Source of the DNA: Elgaria multicarinata webbii
Lineage: Eukaryota > Chordata > Lepidosauria > Squamata > Anguidae
DNA: 64,000 bases
Assembly: GCF_023053635.1 (NCBI RefSeq)
Contig: NC_086182.1
Location: 6,039,001-6,103,000, forward strand
Direction: 5' to 3'
The stretch's first letter is position 1; each line of letters opens with the position of its first letter. The position numbers and the translations under genes are program-made. Positions 1 through 12,300 of this stretch are shown in pieces. The notes under the pieces are model-generated. The model was given only the letters and a program-made list of their open reading frames with translations, had not been told where the DNA came from and made no database searches.

Positions 1-216
1 GGGGAGTAGAGAGATAAACCTATGAATCTTCTTCCACACTTGAAAAATGGATTTGGAACTTCCAAAAGTCTAATTGAGCGCAGGAAGGACTTCTCCCCTG
101 AGTCAAAGCCAGACACACACAACATCCTTGCGAGGCGGGCAGGGGAGGAGGGAGGGAAGGCAGGCAGGCCGCAGACATTTCTGGGGGCATAAGGATAAGC
201 CAGTAATGCATATAAA

Positions 217-248
217 ATGGAATAAATAAATAAATAAATAAATAAACA
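217..248. repeat. (AATA)n microsatellite
   Basis: A run of AAATAAAT units follows a unique stretch. Such runs often mark the worn tail of an L2-type LINE, but no recognisable LINE body precedes it here. Confidence 0.85.
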
Positions 249-780
249 AAGGAGGGGTGGAATTAAAAGCAGCAGTGTTGCTGAATAAACAACAAGAAGA
301 ACTTTTTTAAAAAGGCTATATCTGTCTTTTACCAGTAATAAGGGGGTGGTGGACGTGCCCAGATGGGGAATCATCAGCCAATTTAACTGGTCATGTCTAG
401 GAACCAGTCTTTTAAGAAGCAAAGCTCTCACTTCAACTCATGATAGGCGTTGCTCCACTGGGTTACTCTCTTTGGAGGGCTCTGATGGCCCTCCAAGTAC
501 AGGAGAGAGTGAGGGCACGTCCACATGCCCTAGGGGAGCTCATCCTCTTGCACCACATTTTTTCAGTTGTTCCCCAAAGTTAGGGTGGGTAGCAGTGTTG
601 TGTTTCTATCTCTTATTATTGGCTTAGTATATGATTTCAGGTTGTGTTTGTGCATTTGGTGGGGCTACTGTTTTAAAAAACACTGGGAAAAGTCCGTTCA
701 GACTAAGAAAGAGAAGTTCCCAGAATCCCAAGTTACCCGTTTTGCCTATCCCCTCCTCCAACTTTGGGATCATGTGATCA
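249..780. other. No gene recognised
   Basis: I see no coding pattern, RNA gene or named repeat here. The short open frames lack domain motifs and are not supported by splice signals. Confidence 0.5.
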
Positions 781-1190
781 TGACCGGGAGTTGACTCTGC
801 CCCTCAGTAATCGAAAAGGTAATCTTTTTCTCGCCTTTACCCTACTTTTTAAAAAATTCTAGCAAGCGAACCGCACCACGCAGAGAGCTGAGAGTAGGCT
901 CAAAATGACCCCCAGCCATGACTCTCTAAGCACAAGAAGTTTCAGAAAGATAGCTTCAAAAACAACACAGTTATCCCCTTTTCTTTTCCTCAATGCAATC
1001 CTATGGGCGAAATGTTTCAAAATGGCGATCAGATCGGTCCACGGAAAGAGAAGCGCTCCGAAAATGGGCGCTTCTCTTCGCCTTGCTTCTAGGGGTCCCC
1101 GGTCCGCTTCTATTCCGCCTCTGGGCAAGGCGGAGCAGGCCAATTCGCTTCTGCTTCTACACTTCTAATCGGAGCGGAGCACATCCCTAA
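781..1190. repeat. Possible non-autonomous DNA element with CpG-bearing core
   Basis: The stretch is richer in CpG than its surroundings and ends with CGGAGCGGAGCACATCCCTA, the kind of CATCCCTA terminus seen in hAT-like MITEs. I could not find a convincing matching left end or target-site duplication, so the limits and class are guesses. Confidence 0.3.
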
Positions 1191-2471
1191 CGTTTACCCC
1201 GTGCTTCCTTCCTTAAGAGCAAGTGTCTTTGTCTATCCTAGTACTTCCAACCCTTCTTCCATTCCCTCCACCAGCTAACCACCATACAAGTGCAGGCACA
1301 CATAAGCAATAAGCAAAAATGAAAGAATCCTATAGAACGTTTTCCCCCACCTCAGAAAGAGAGTTTTTAAGTGCCAAAGTTTTTATACTGTTAGTAGTAT
1401 AGTATATTACCAGATTATCACTCCTGTGTTTTCAGCATGAAAATGTTTTTGCAATACTGTATCCTGTTTTCAAGATAAATTCTAATTGGCTATAAAGTCT
1501 AGTTAGAAAGAATAATTGCTATGATTCTAGTCCAGTGAAATAAGCCAACCAGTATAATTGTTGTGATGACGCCACCAATGAGATTGGCTTGTCATCAATG
1601 GGGGAGTTGTTACAAGGTAGCTTCTGTGAGCAGTCCTGGCTCCATTTTGAAGCAGCCCAAAACCCCACCTGCAGACTGAGAGCTTTCACATAAGGATAGA
1701 TCAAGTCATCGTTTTCTGATCGACTCCTTCAAACGCGTTCCCCAGAAACCAAAGTGAAGGGTAAAATTAAGCAGAATAGGAATGCTGGATGGCAAGAGTT
1801 TTACCTGGTCAAACACCTGCTAATGTAGCCCTGTGGCTGAACTCTAGGCTGAAAATCATCTTTTGTAAAGAGAATATTGTCAACAAGGACAGCCATCAAT
1901 CCCCAACCACCCTCTTTTGTAATGCCTCTCTCCCCCATCACAAGTAACATCTCCCAGGGTTTATGAGCACTGTGGGGAGGCTTTTCTTGAGAGGTTTTTT
2001 TAGGACACAAGACCCTCAGGCTTGGGGGGAGGGAGGAGGCTAGCTCCCGCTCTCTCTTGAACCAGAAGCACAGGATATACGACACATTCCAGCTTGCGCG
2101 AGCAACCTGCCGTGGGTGAGTGCTTCGCCTCGCTGTCTTCTTTTCCTCTTCACCTAAGACCAGGAGTTGCAACGCTCCCCAGTTCCGGTCTACAAGAAAG
2201 GGCTGCAGCCCAGGGAAAGGTACATTGCCTTTAACGATTCCCTCTACTCTTTCCCCTGCTGTCTGTGTGTGTATGCTCTGAAGTCTCAAAGGGTCTATTT
2301 TTCAGTCTTGAAACTGCTTCTAAGCCTCCACTTGCTCAGCTAATTTCCCCAAAACTGGCTTGTACCTTTGTATTTGTTTCAACCTCAATAAATGTGCCAT
2401 TGTAGCATTATCCCCTTCAGTGCTGTAAGTTTCTTGAGTAAGACTCGCCTTACTTAGCCACAGACGCTCTA
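1191..2471. other. Unassigned stretch with an AATAAA-bearing end
   Basis: No gene is visible. Near 2,388 a plus-strand AATAAA is followed by T-rich, gene-end-like sequence, which could be the R-U5 part of an old LTR. No TG/CA ends or flanking duplication were found to support that. Confidence 0.3.
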
Positions 2472-3090
2472 TTGCCAATGTCAAAAGATTCCTTAGAAGC
2501 GAGTGTAAGTCTCATTAGAACGTGTGCAAGTTTGTACACGGATCGAATGAGAGCACACCTCTATACTAGTATCCCCCATGATGAGGCACGCAATACTGTT
2601 GAATGGTATCTCAATAAACGGGATAATTTTTCTCCACCTACCTATGTCCTATTAGAACTTACTGAGATGGGATTAGAAAAAAACTATTTTAGTTTTGACG
2701 GGGGGGAAATCCTGCAGATTCGAGGCGTTGCCGTGGGAAGCCCTTTTGTCCCTAGTGTGGCCCATTTATTCATGGCACGGCTGGAAGAGAATTTTATCTC
2801 TCATCCGGCTCAAAACCCCTTCTATAAGGAAATACTATTCTATAAACGATACATAGATGATATTTTTTTAAATTTTTGCAAATCCACATAGTTTCATTGA
2901 CTTTGTAACCTGGATCAGTACTATAGCAACATCAAACTTCCCTCTCATCAAGATAGAAATGAGATTGCCTTTTCGGATACGTGGGTTTACTGCCATTCTG
3001 ATCACTTATATCTAAAAACATTTATAAAACCAACAGACCGAAATTCTTTCTGACATTATTCCTCATTCCATCTTCCACATCTAAGAAAAA
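2472..3090 (+). mobile_element. Penelope-like element, reverse transcriptase fragment
   Basis: A 139-codon open frame (2472-2891) contains the Penelope-family blocks LYTSIPHDE, AVGSPFVPSVAHLFMARLEE and FYKRYIDDIF. The last holds the catalytic YIDD, which sits where other reverse transcriptases have YADD. Similar but disrupted coding sequence continues to about 3,090. Only the palm region is present: the N-terminal part, the GIY-YIG endonuclease and the terminal repeats are not seen. The copy is therefore a dead fragment, 5' and 3' truncated. The A/T-rich AAAAAAAA tract near 3,085 may mark its end. Family assignment is firm; the exact boundaries are not. Confidence 0.8.
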
Positions 3091-3328
3091 AAATTCTTAC
3101 CTGCCATGATGCTGAAAAGGCCACGACTCTGGAAATTTTCCAAATGCTGGAGAGTCACGCAGCTGCAGTCCTTACCGTCCCAAGGTCCGGTAAGGAATAG
3201 GCCACACACTTGCAATGATGTAAAACTGTTTATTGCTGTTCCCATGGTAACCTGGGATTTGTGAGGTGGGCTCAAGGGGAATAGTCAAAGTGGGATATGG
3301 TGATGAAAGACGGTGTCATAGCAGAAGG

Positions 3329-3601
3329 TAGGGTGACCATACGGAAAGGAGGCCAGGGCTCCTGTATCTTCAACAGTTTTAGAGAAAGGGGAATTTCCCT
3401 TTTTATCCTAACAGTTAAAGCTGAAGGAGCTATACTAGAGTGATCAGACACAAAAGAGGGCAAGGCTCCTGCAGGTTTAACTGTTTGATAACAAGGGAAT
3501 TCCACCAGGTGCTCCATGCATACGAACGACACCTGCTGAAATTCCCTTTCCTCTACAATTGTTACAGAAGCCCTGTCCTTCCTTTTCATATAGTCACCCT
3601 A
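3329..3601 (+). mobile_element. Palindromic MITE, copy 1
   Basis: The element starts TAGGGTGACC and ends GTCACCCTA, with long inverted arms and a loop containing CTATACTAGAGTGA. It is flanked by the 7-bp duplication CAGAAGG (3322-3328 and 3602-3608). This is the most diverged of six copies in the window. Orientation is set by the asymmetric loop. There is no coding capacity; the open frames here are shadows. Confidence 0.85.
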
Positions 3602-3608
3602 CAGAAGG

Positions 3609-4920
3609 CAGAAGAGCAGACCAAGAGCTAAGAATTCAGCTAGGCAGGGAAGAGAGTTAGTGGTTCACAGACTCCCTATATCTGTCTGTCGAAGAGTCAG
3701 TGATCTTCATCTTGACCTCTAGAGAGCAAGGCCTAGTCTGAGATGGCTGAGATAGTTCAAAGAGAATCACTTGAAAGCCCTTTTGTTTGAATGGAAGACT
3801 AACATGTTATGCCTTCAGGTTTCCAGAGTGCCATAGTAGTGAAGGGTCCTTTTAGTTCCGGGCCACTAAGTATGACAGGGTCCAGAAGATGGTAGTGACA
3901 TTACCTTGGATTCCTGTATTGCAGTAAATTTGGTGTGTGTGTTAATAAAGAAATAGCCTTGTTAGTATATGCGCCCTGAATGCAAAAGTCTTGAGTTCAA
4001 ATTTCACCAATGCCTAGGACTCCCTAGATAACCTCAGGCAAGCCTCTTGGAAGTGGATTTTCAAGATCCATTTCTAGATTCTAGGGACAGTCCTAGATTC
4101 AAGCTAATCAACCTAGGATTAATCCTATCAATGGCTATTAGTCATGATGACCCCGTATTAATTACCCTCAGTGACAGATTCGGTTTGCCACTAAATACCA
4201 GTGCGATCATGTCTTGGTTGTGCATTTCTCACACCGTCCACACTGGCATTGTGGGAGGGAATCACAAAAGTATCTGGACATACTCTAATTCTTTATTTAA
4301 AGTTCAGTTTATTGAACACAAAAGTACCCCATCACATGTATTACTATGTTCAACACACTAAAATAAAACCACTTTGAGAGCATTTAGCTAAATTCACAGG
4401 CAAGTTCCTTTTAAGTGCATCTCAAAGACTTTGCTTATTTCAGATTTATTGAGATTTTCATCGCCTGTTTTCTCCCATTAATCTAACAGAAGAACAATTA
4501 TATTGAAGAGGCTTCTTGCTCAGCCGGCATACGAACCCACTAACGACAAGTCTGCCACGACATAGTACAGCGTTGGTATAGAGATTTTAAGCATGATTTT
4601 TTTCAGAAGTAGATGAGATTCAAGACTCAAGGATATTTTACATGACACTGTGCAAGTGAAATGACCCAAAGTTATTCTCTTGTCTGAAAAGCGATGTAGG
4701 AATATTGAGTAGCTGTAAAAGATGCCGGGGGGAGGGGGGATATGCTATACTGGAGTTTCATTATTTGTTTTGTTTCACTAGGCAGAATTAGGTGGCTCAT
4801 ATGTTGAATCTTCTGTGTTCGTGATGCTCGCATGAGTACCGCATTTGGAAGGCTGTCTAAGGAACTCTGCTATGGTACCTATGGTGACTGATCACCACAT
4901 GAGGCAATTATTTTGCTAGA
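3609..4920. other. No gene recognised
   Basis: Low-complexity and unique sequence without domain-bearing open frames. The 104-codon frame at 4047-4361 has no family features and no splice context. Confidence 0.45.
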
Positions 4921-4924
4921 GGAC

Positions 4925-5040
4925 ACTACCTTCTAACAATCCCCTGAGGAAGGCCTTGGAATAAAAAAAACTGGCCGAAATGCATTGGGCTTCTTGAAAA
5001 ATAAATATTTTGCATCCTGAGAACTAGTTTCTCTTCCTTC
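4925..5040 (+). mobile_element. Possible Penelope-like 3' tail
   Basis: CCCTGAGGAAGGCCTTGG followed by GGCCGAAATGCATTGGG resembles the conserved gaagaag...cgaaacgcgttggg tail that I associate with vertebrate Penelope-like elements. No coding part is attached. The call rests on remembered tail consensus only. Confidence 0.35.
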
Positions 5041-5124
5041 TGACCAGTCATCTATATGGTCAGCTCATCTCTTCCAAAGCAACTCTGTGTCATTGAAAGA
5101 AGCCCTGACATAAATTTGGCCCTA

Positions 5125-5428
5125 CCTGTCCTCCCAGGGCAGGGGAGCTGAAGGAACAGGGCCTTGTTCTTTGTTTTGAAGGTTATGATGGAAGGAATCT
5201 TTGGATCAGGATAAAGAATGATGATCAGAGCCATCCCAATGTTAATCTCTAAATAGGGGATTGCAATGACAACAGAAATTGCTGTCTGCTTATAGGGTTG
5301 ATGGGTCACCTTCCAGCTTTCCCTTGCCCTGGGCATCCTCCCATAGCAGGGCACTCAACAGAACTGGGCCTTATGCTTTGTTTTAAGGACTGCAGTGTAA
5401 GGATCTATTTGGATCAATAGGCAGAGTA
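5125..5428. repeat. Imperfect direct duplication, period about 230 bp
   Basis: Two segments, about 5128-5212 and 5352-5428, share CTCCCA, GGGCCTT, CTTTGTTTT and GGATCTnTTTGGATCA blocks in the same order. The intervening sequence is not repeated. Neither segment matches a repeat family I know. Confidence 0.5.
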
Positions 5429-5429
5429 T

Positions 5430-5660
5430 CATGAGAGCATAAGAATAGATTTACAACATGATGGATCAGACCAAAGGTCTATCTAGACCAGCTCTATTCT
5501 CACAGTGGCCAGCCAGATGACAATAGGAAGCCCACAAGCAGCACATGAGTGCAACAGCAGCCTCCCGTTTGCGTTCCCCGGTCACTGGCCATGAGAGATA
5601 GACTGCCTCTGATAATGAAGGGAATATATATAGCCATCAGATCCACTCACATATTAACTC
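5430..5660 (-). mobile_element. CR1/L3-like LINE 3' end
   Basis: The plus strand reads GAGCATAAGAATAG...GGATCAGACC...CACAGTGGCCAGCCAGATG...GCCATCAG, which is the reverse of a common reptile LINE 3' end with an octamer-type tail. It is related to the copies at 32,380, 35,867, 57,250 and 57,857. Confidence 0.7.
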
Positions 5661-5761
5661 ATAGGATGACCAACTTTCCAGTTTTCCCTGGATTTGACTA
5701 GATTTTTGCTCTGTCCTGGGAAGTCTAGGGGGATTTTTATAAGGTGACTTAACTGTCCGGT

Positions 5762-6470
5762 TGTAATGATCCAAGGCATGGGTGGCCAGACTCTAGGGCT
5801 AGGTCACCAGGACTCGGGAGAACTAAAACATAAACAGAGCCCCACACAAGATGGGTAGTCTGGAAAGGTCTTACTTTAATAATACTAGCAAGGTATGGCA
5901 GAGCCAGAGGCAAAAGCAAAGTCCAGGCGTGAGCAGGATTCAGAGTCCAGGAGTACACAAAGTCTAAGCAGGGCAAGAGACAAAAGCAGAGTCTAGGAAT
6001 AGCAGGGTCCTGAGACCAAAGGTACACAAAGTCCAAGCAGGGGCAGAGGCAAAGTCCAGAAATAAGCAGGTTTCAGAGGCCAAAGGCAAACCTGAGTTCA
6101 AGCAGGGGTCCAGGTCTGAGTCCAAGAACAGCAGGGTTCCAACAGGGTCAGAGGCAAGGGACATGGTCACAACAAAACAGAAGGTCAGGCAAGGCAGGGT
6201 CTGGAATCACAGGAACAGGCTACAGCAGACCCAAGAGACTGCATTACTGCCACAAAGGCTAGAGCAGAAATGCTGGTCTTCTATAGCCCTGACCCTAGCT
6301 GCTCCCAGCTGATCTCCATCAGCCCCCATGGAGGACTGCTGGCAAAGGGCCTGAGTCCAGCGAGCACTCGACAGCAGAACAGCTCCTGACAGGGGACCTG
6401 GGTCCTGCGAACACTCCTGACTCTAGCACAGATCCTGACAGTATACTCTGCACTAACACAGATCCTGACA
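5762..6470 (-). mobile_element. Solo LTR (709 bp), Gypsy- or ERV-type
   Basis: The element begins TGTAATGATC and ends GATCCTGACA, so on the minus strand it runs TGTCAGGATC...TTACA. Flanks are CCGGT (5757-5761) and CCAGT (6471-6475), a 5-bp duplication with one difference at a CpG. It shares its ends with the solo LTR at 55,011. No internal region adjoins it, so it is a fossil left by LTR-LTR recombination. It sits inside an older repeat whose halves are visible on both sides. Confidence 0.8.
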
Positions 6471-6475
6471 CCAGT

Positions 6476-7049
6476 TTTCACCAGACAGGTCAGGAAAATG
6501 GGGGGGGGGGGCGGCAAACTGGATCCGGGGGGAAATCCCATTAATTCATAAAATGTCCGGAAAATCTGCAGCTCCAAGCCCCTCCCATGTGGCGATCTGG
6601 GCCATCCCTTGGCCAGTGCAAAGTTGCCAGCCAAGAAAACAACCATCCTCCAATCTTGCCAATTTGGCTAGCTGTTTTGAAATTTATAAACATACCTGTC
6701 TTTTTTTTTATCTATTAAATTACAATCGGCGAAATCTCCACTTTCCCAGATGTCTGAGACCCGAGGACTGTCAGGAAGCATGCTGAGAGTAGTAGTTCTC
6801 CAGGCGAGGCCAGTCTCTGGGGCCTGCTGGCTCCGCGCTCCCAGTGATGCCGTCACGTCCTTCCAGCTCCAGCAGCTGCTCCCGGTCCCTCTCTGGCCTG
6901 GCTGCTGCTACGGGACTCACCTGCTTCTCCGCTGGACGCCGCTTCCTGGCTGGAAAGCGGCTGCCCAGAGCTAAAGGGGAGCCAGAGAGAGGGAGGAATC
7001 GGGAGAGGCCTCTTCTTGAAGCCTGGTGGCACGCGGCATAGGGAAGCCT
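6476..7049. other. Unassigned, partly CpG-rich stretch
   Basis: 6476-6600 continues the older repeat interrupted by the solo LTR. 6,770-7,049 is GC- and CpG-rich. It could be a promoter-like island or the outer part of the DIRS element that follows. I see no exon with splice signals. Confidence 0.35.
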
Positions 7050-7459
7050 TTTATGTTCTTCCACTCGTTGGCAGCTTCCGTAAGAGCGGAGATTTTAAAA
7101 AGCCTCCATGGAGTCTGCCCCAAATAGGCCCTTTCTACAGCTCCGTAGGGGGGTGGGAGTCACGGGAGGGGGGCACTTCTTCTTCGTGGTCTCTATGCAT
7201 CACACATATGGGCTTTGCGCCTGCGCAGAAACTGAACCGGAACCTACTATAGCTGAGAGGAACGTTTTTGGCGGGAACCCCTCCCCCATGCTACCGCGCA
7301 TGTCCATGGGGTTCCCGCCCTTACCTCAGTTCTTCATCGTCCGCCATTGTGCCTAGACCTGTAGAACCAACCTCTAGCGTTTTTTTCCTGTTTTCTTCTC
7401 CTAAATCCTTCAAATTCTTCTTCAATTCTTCTATATTCTCTTTCTTATATCTTCTTCTT

Positions 7460-7500
<41 letters not shown>

Positions 7501-9393
7501 GTTTTTCCTCAACGACGCTTCGTCGCAGCGGCCTAAGCCGCATGGCAGTGAAGGCGCCATTCCGCAAGTGTGTTCGGTGTGGGGCAAAACTTCCCCCTAC
7601 CGACGGACACTCTTTGTGTGTTATTTGTCTAGGCGAAAGTCACAAGGTGGAAGCCTGCCACCATTGTATGTCCTTTACCAAGCAGACGAGGAAAAACAGA
7701 ACAGACCGTTTGCAAGCTATTCTGTGGGAAAAGGCCCTCAGAGCCACAGACACCACAGTTTCGAATCCAACTGAAGCTAAAATGGATAAAACGGCACCAA
7801 GTAAGTCCGTTCCAGACCGCAGCACAAAGGAGTGCGACGATACCAGTGCGAACAATAGGGCATTGATACCCCTAACGCCTGGGCGGTCACTGGCGAGTTC
7901 CACAGCCAGAAAGATTACTAAGAAGGCCCGGACTCCCAAATCTTCTTCGGAGGTCGAGAAGAAGAAAAAGAAGAAGAGGGACGGAGAAAAACACTCCAAA
8001 AAGTCCCCACGGCCTTCTAAGCCTATTCAAACATCGGCTCCTTCGATACCGACGGCCCTCGCAACTGTCTCGTTACCGAGACCTCCTTCGAGACCGACGT
8101 CTGAGTTACCTTCGATACCGAGACGGTCACAGAGCCTATCAGAGGGAGATTCGCCACAGGTGTTGGATATGGAGGAGCCTGTTCCTCTAACACAGCCGTC
8201 TCCCAGACCAGCTGTTGTAGAAAGGCCAAGGCAGGAGTGGGATAGAACTTCCCAATACTCCGAGTTCCAGCCCAGACATGAATATTATGATTGGGATTAT
8301 TATCGGCCGCACAGATATTTCCCACATGATAGGAATTACCAATACGCGCTGGAAGCTTACTATGCCCAGCCTCCTCCGACTTCAAGGGTCCTTCAAATCC
8401 CACTGGCCCCTCCATCGCACCACCCTTCGCCAGCTCCAACTCATCGACGCCATAGCACTTCCATACCGACAGCGACCGCTACGGTACCGACCCATCAGGA
8501 ACAATCGGAGCTCGAACAACAGCAGCTCCAGATCGTTACTGTGTCTTCCCCCGAGGATGATTACCCGTCTGATACCAATTCTAGGGTTTCAGTTACCCCT
8601 TCGGTACTGTCGCCAGAGGATGCTCTGCATTCACAAGACCCTGCTTCACCCTCTGACGACATGGGAAGATTCTCAGAACATATGCGGAGAATGTCTCAAG
8701 CGCTGGGGTTGGATATACAACAACCCGACGAGCCGGTTGAAGACCCTATTTATGACATTTTTCAAACTAAGAGTAACGCCGCAGTGGCTATTCCTCTCCC
8801 TCCAGCCCTGAAACAGACAGCACAGCTTTCCTGGAAAACCCCTGCGTCCACACAGGCCACATCGAGGAGATTGGAAACTCTCTACCGCATCCAGGGGGGC
8901 GATGCTGCTTTCCTTACTCAACATCCAAAACAAATTCGATTGTGGTCGAGTCAGCCCAGGGTCAATCGCAGAAGCCTCATTCTGCTCCGGTAGACAAGGA
9001 GGGTAGGAAGTTGGACATAACAAGGAGGAGGATTTATTCTTCTGCATTCCTTGGTATCAGGGCCTCAACCTACCAGGCGACCATGGCCCGATACCAACTC
9101 TTTCTCTGGGAGAAAGTAGGGTCACTATGTGACTATCTCCCAGAGGACAAAAGAGAGTTGGCAAGAGTGTTCCAGGCAGAGGCTTCGGCGATAGCAAAAC
9201 AGCAGCTATCGACCGCAAGACATCAGGTCGACTGCCACTCCAAAAACATGATGGGGGCAGTGGCTTTGAGGAGGCATGCCTGGCTACGATCAGCAAACCT
9301 GACGTATGAGACGAAGGCAAGGATTGAGAACATGCCCTTCGATGGCGAGGGCTTGTTCAACGCCAAGACCGATGAAACGTTGGACACTATTTA
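7050..9393 (+). mobile_element. DIRS-like tyrosine-recombinase retroelement, 5' part
   Basis: The open frame starting near 7,542 encodes a DIRS-type gag-like protein. A Cys/His cluster (CVRCGAKLPP...CVICLG...ACHHC) is followed by a Lys-rich tract, a Ser/Pro-rich middle with repeated Tyr/Arg/Pro, and the C-terminal region with RRHAWLRS, FDGEGLFNAKTDETLD. That order is characteristic of vertebrate DIRS elements. The upstream A/T- and CpG-bearing stretch probably contains the left inverted terminal repeat; its outer limit is uncertain. The element is broken and ends abruptly where an L1 3' tail begins. The reverse transcriptase and recombinase parts are absent. It looks moderately young. Confidence 0.75.
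7466..7497. repeat. (TA)n microsatellite
   Basis: A pure run of TA dinucleotides within the presumed leader of the DIRS element. Confidence 0.95.
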
Positions 9394-12300
9394 CTTTTTT
9401 TTTTTTTAATAATTTTTATTTGTTTTCTACACTATATAAACATACAACATTACAATAGTAATAATAATAAAAAAAGAAAAATCAAACAACTGCTACATAC
9501 ATATTAAATAAATGTTGAGTACATATATGTTGAAGAAGTATTACCTATACATTATCATACTACAACATAATCATTCTTAACATAAAAGTGCACCCCCCAC
9601 CTCGGGATCTATTCCTGAGTCCAAAATCTTATCGTTTCTTCTGCTGGCGGTTTCCCACTTCCCTTAGTAAACACGAATATTAGGAACTGTTTCCAGATTC
9701 CTTCAAACTCATTTATTTTAGTTACGCCTTTTCTCCACTTAATATTACATGTCAGTTTGTCATTAATGGCTATATCCCATACTTCTTTATACCATTCTTC
9801 AATGGAATATTCCCCTTGAATCTTCCAGTTCCTGGCTACCATCAATCGTGCTGCAACCAGCAAACTCGATATCAGCTCTATAGTTTCTTTTCCACACTTT
9901 ATATCTTCAAATAGTGACAGCAATGCAATCTTTGGTGTTTGTTCTATTTTCATTCCCACTATTTCTTAAATTTCTGAAAACACCATCTTCCATAATCTTT
10001 GTACATATTTGCATTGCCACCACATATGTAAATACGTTCCTTTTTCCCCACAACCTCTCCAACAATTTGCTGAATGCTGATCATTTATCTTATTCAATCT
10101 AATCGGGGTTAGGTACCACCTCCACAAAATTTTAAAATAGTTCTCCTTTATTCTCACTGACAAACTTCTCAACACTCTTTGTTTCCATAGTCCCTCTCAT
10201 CTCTGTCGCCCTATTTGTACCTTCAAATCTGACTCCCATACCATTTTCTCTGAGTTCTCTCTAAACTCCTTTTCTAACAATATTTTATATATTTCACTCA
10301 TTAACCCTTTTAAAACTATACTACCTCCTTTACCTTTTTCCTTATTTGCTATTAATTCTTCAAACTTCGTCATCTTTCTGCAAACTCTAATTATCTTTAA
10401 TCCACTTTTTATTCCATTGTTCTAATTGCCCATATTCTAACCAAGATAATTTTTTCTCCTTTAACAATTTTTCCATATCTTCTCTTGTTTTTATATCTCT
10501 TAACCAATCCTTTAGTTTCATTTTACTTTTCTCTTTTAATATTTTACATAATCTACCCTTCAGATCCTCTGGGAAATTCTTTAACATTATTATCAGTGCT
10601 AAGGGAGAGTTGCTCGGAAGCAGCTTCCCTTTAAATTTACTCCAAATTTCCCATTGAGTCCTCAGGAGTGGATTATCTATACTTCCAACCCACTTTCTCC
10701 CTCCATCTTTAAAGAAGACATTGTCCAAACTCATCTCTACATTACTTATAGTTTTTTCTTCCATCCAATATAAATCTCCTACTCCTATAATTGCTTCTAC
10801 AATATGTCTTAATCTATTTGCTGCGTAGTATAATTTTATATTTGGGAGACCCAATCCACCCTTTTTTTGGCTTAGATACCAATTATTTTTATTCACTCTT
10901 GCTCTCTTTTCTCTATTACAATATTTATTAATAATATTTTGCCAGCTTTTTATCTCAGTTTCTGATATTTTTATTGGTAACATCCTAAACACAAAATTAA
11001 TTTTAGCTAAAATCTTCATTTTTATTAAGGCTATTCTTCCAAACCAAGATAAATTTAATCTTTTATATTTCTCCAATTTCTCTAATACCTCTTTCTTTAA
11101 CCTCATTAAACTTCCTGACTGTTAGAGCAGTGCGACAGTGGAATCAGCTACCTACGGAGGTTGTGGGCTCTCCCACACTAGAGGCATTCAAGAGGCAGCT
11201 GGACAACCATCTGTCAGGGATGCTTTAGGGTGGATTCCTGCATTGAGCAGGGGGTTGGACTCGATGGCCTTGTAGGCCCCTTCCAACTCTGCTATTCTAT
11301 GATTCTATGATTCTATGATTCTCCTTTTCAAGATTCTCTAAATTTTTTGTAATTTTAATTCCCAAATATTTAATCTCCTCCTTAACTCTCATTTCTATTC
11401 CCTTATGTTCCCATTCCTTTTCTTCCTTCTTAGTATAATTAAACAACATCATCTCTGATTTAGACCAATTTATTCTTAACCCTGTAATTTCTTCAAATTC
11501 CCTCAACTGATAATTAATTCTTTCTATTTTTCTTATTGGGTTCTTAATGGTCAATAAGGTGTCATCCGCAAACATATTTAACTTTATTTCCCTTACCTCT
11601 CCAATTCCTTCTAACTCTTCATCCTCCCTTAGTGCCTTCGCCAATACTTCCATAACCATTACAAACAGGACCGGCGAGAGCGGACATCCTTGTCTTGTAC
11701 CTCTGGCTAGTCGTATCTTTTCAGTGAGTCCATCGTTTACCACCACTACAGCTGTATTTTGGGAATATAACTGTTCTATTATGTTTTTAAATTTATTTCC
11801 AAATCCCAATTTATCTACAATAATCTTTAATGCCTGCCAGCTCACACAATCAAAGGCCTTAAAACTATCCAATGCCATAATTCCTGCCTTGATATTTGAT
11901 TTTTTTATTACATTTATTACATTTAAAACTCTTCCCACTAAACTATGCATCTGCCTTCCTGCCACAAATCCACATTGATCTTCTCCTACATATTCTGATA
12001 TAAATTTATTTAACCGTTTAGCCATAATAGATGAGAAAATTTTGGCATCCTGATTTATTAACGAGATAGGTCTATAAGAATCAGGACTAGTCAGGTCTTT
12101 ATCTGGTTTTGGAATTAGAATTATCAATGAGTGTTCCCATGATTCAGGTATCTTCTCTCCTAATAATATCATATTATAAAGTTTCAATAACTTTGGAACT
12201 AAAAATTCTTTGAAAACTTTATAATATTCTGGTCCTAAACCATCTGCTCCCGGTGATTTACCAACTTTCAAATTATCAATAACATCTTCAACTTCTCTTT

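Noticed and set aside
1801-2289. 162-residue minus-strand frame as a host gene
   Set aside because: No motif, signal peptide or splice support; it probably overlies an old repeat.
3081-3275. Exon-like ATG followed by GTAAGAA on the minus strand near 3,105
   Set aside because: A donor-like word after an ATG resembles exon 1 of the MSMB-like gene, but no TATA box or matching downstream exon was found.
5052-5354. 100-residue hydrophobic frame suggesting a membrane protein
   Set aside because: It overlaps the unidentified duplication, has no splice sites and no family motif; hydrophobicity comes from A/T-rich composition.
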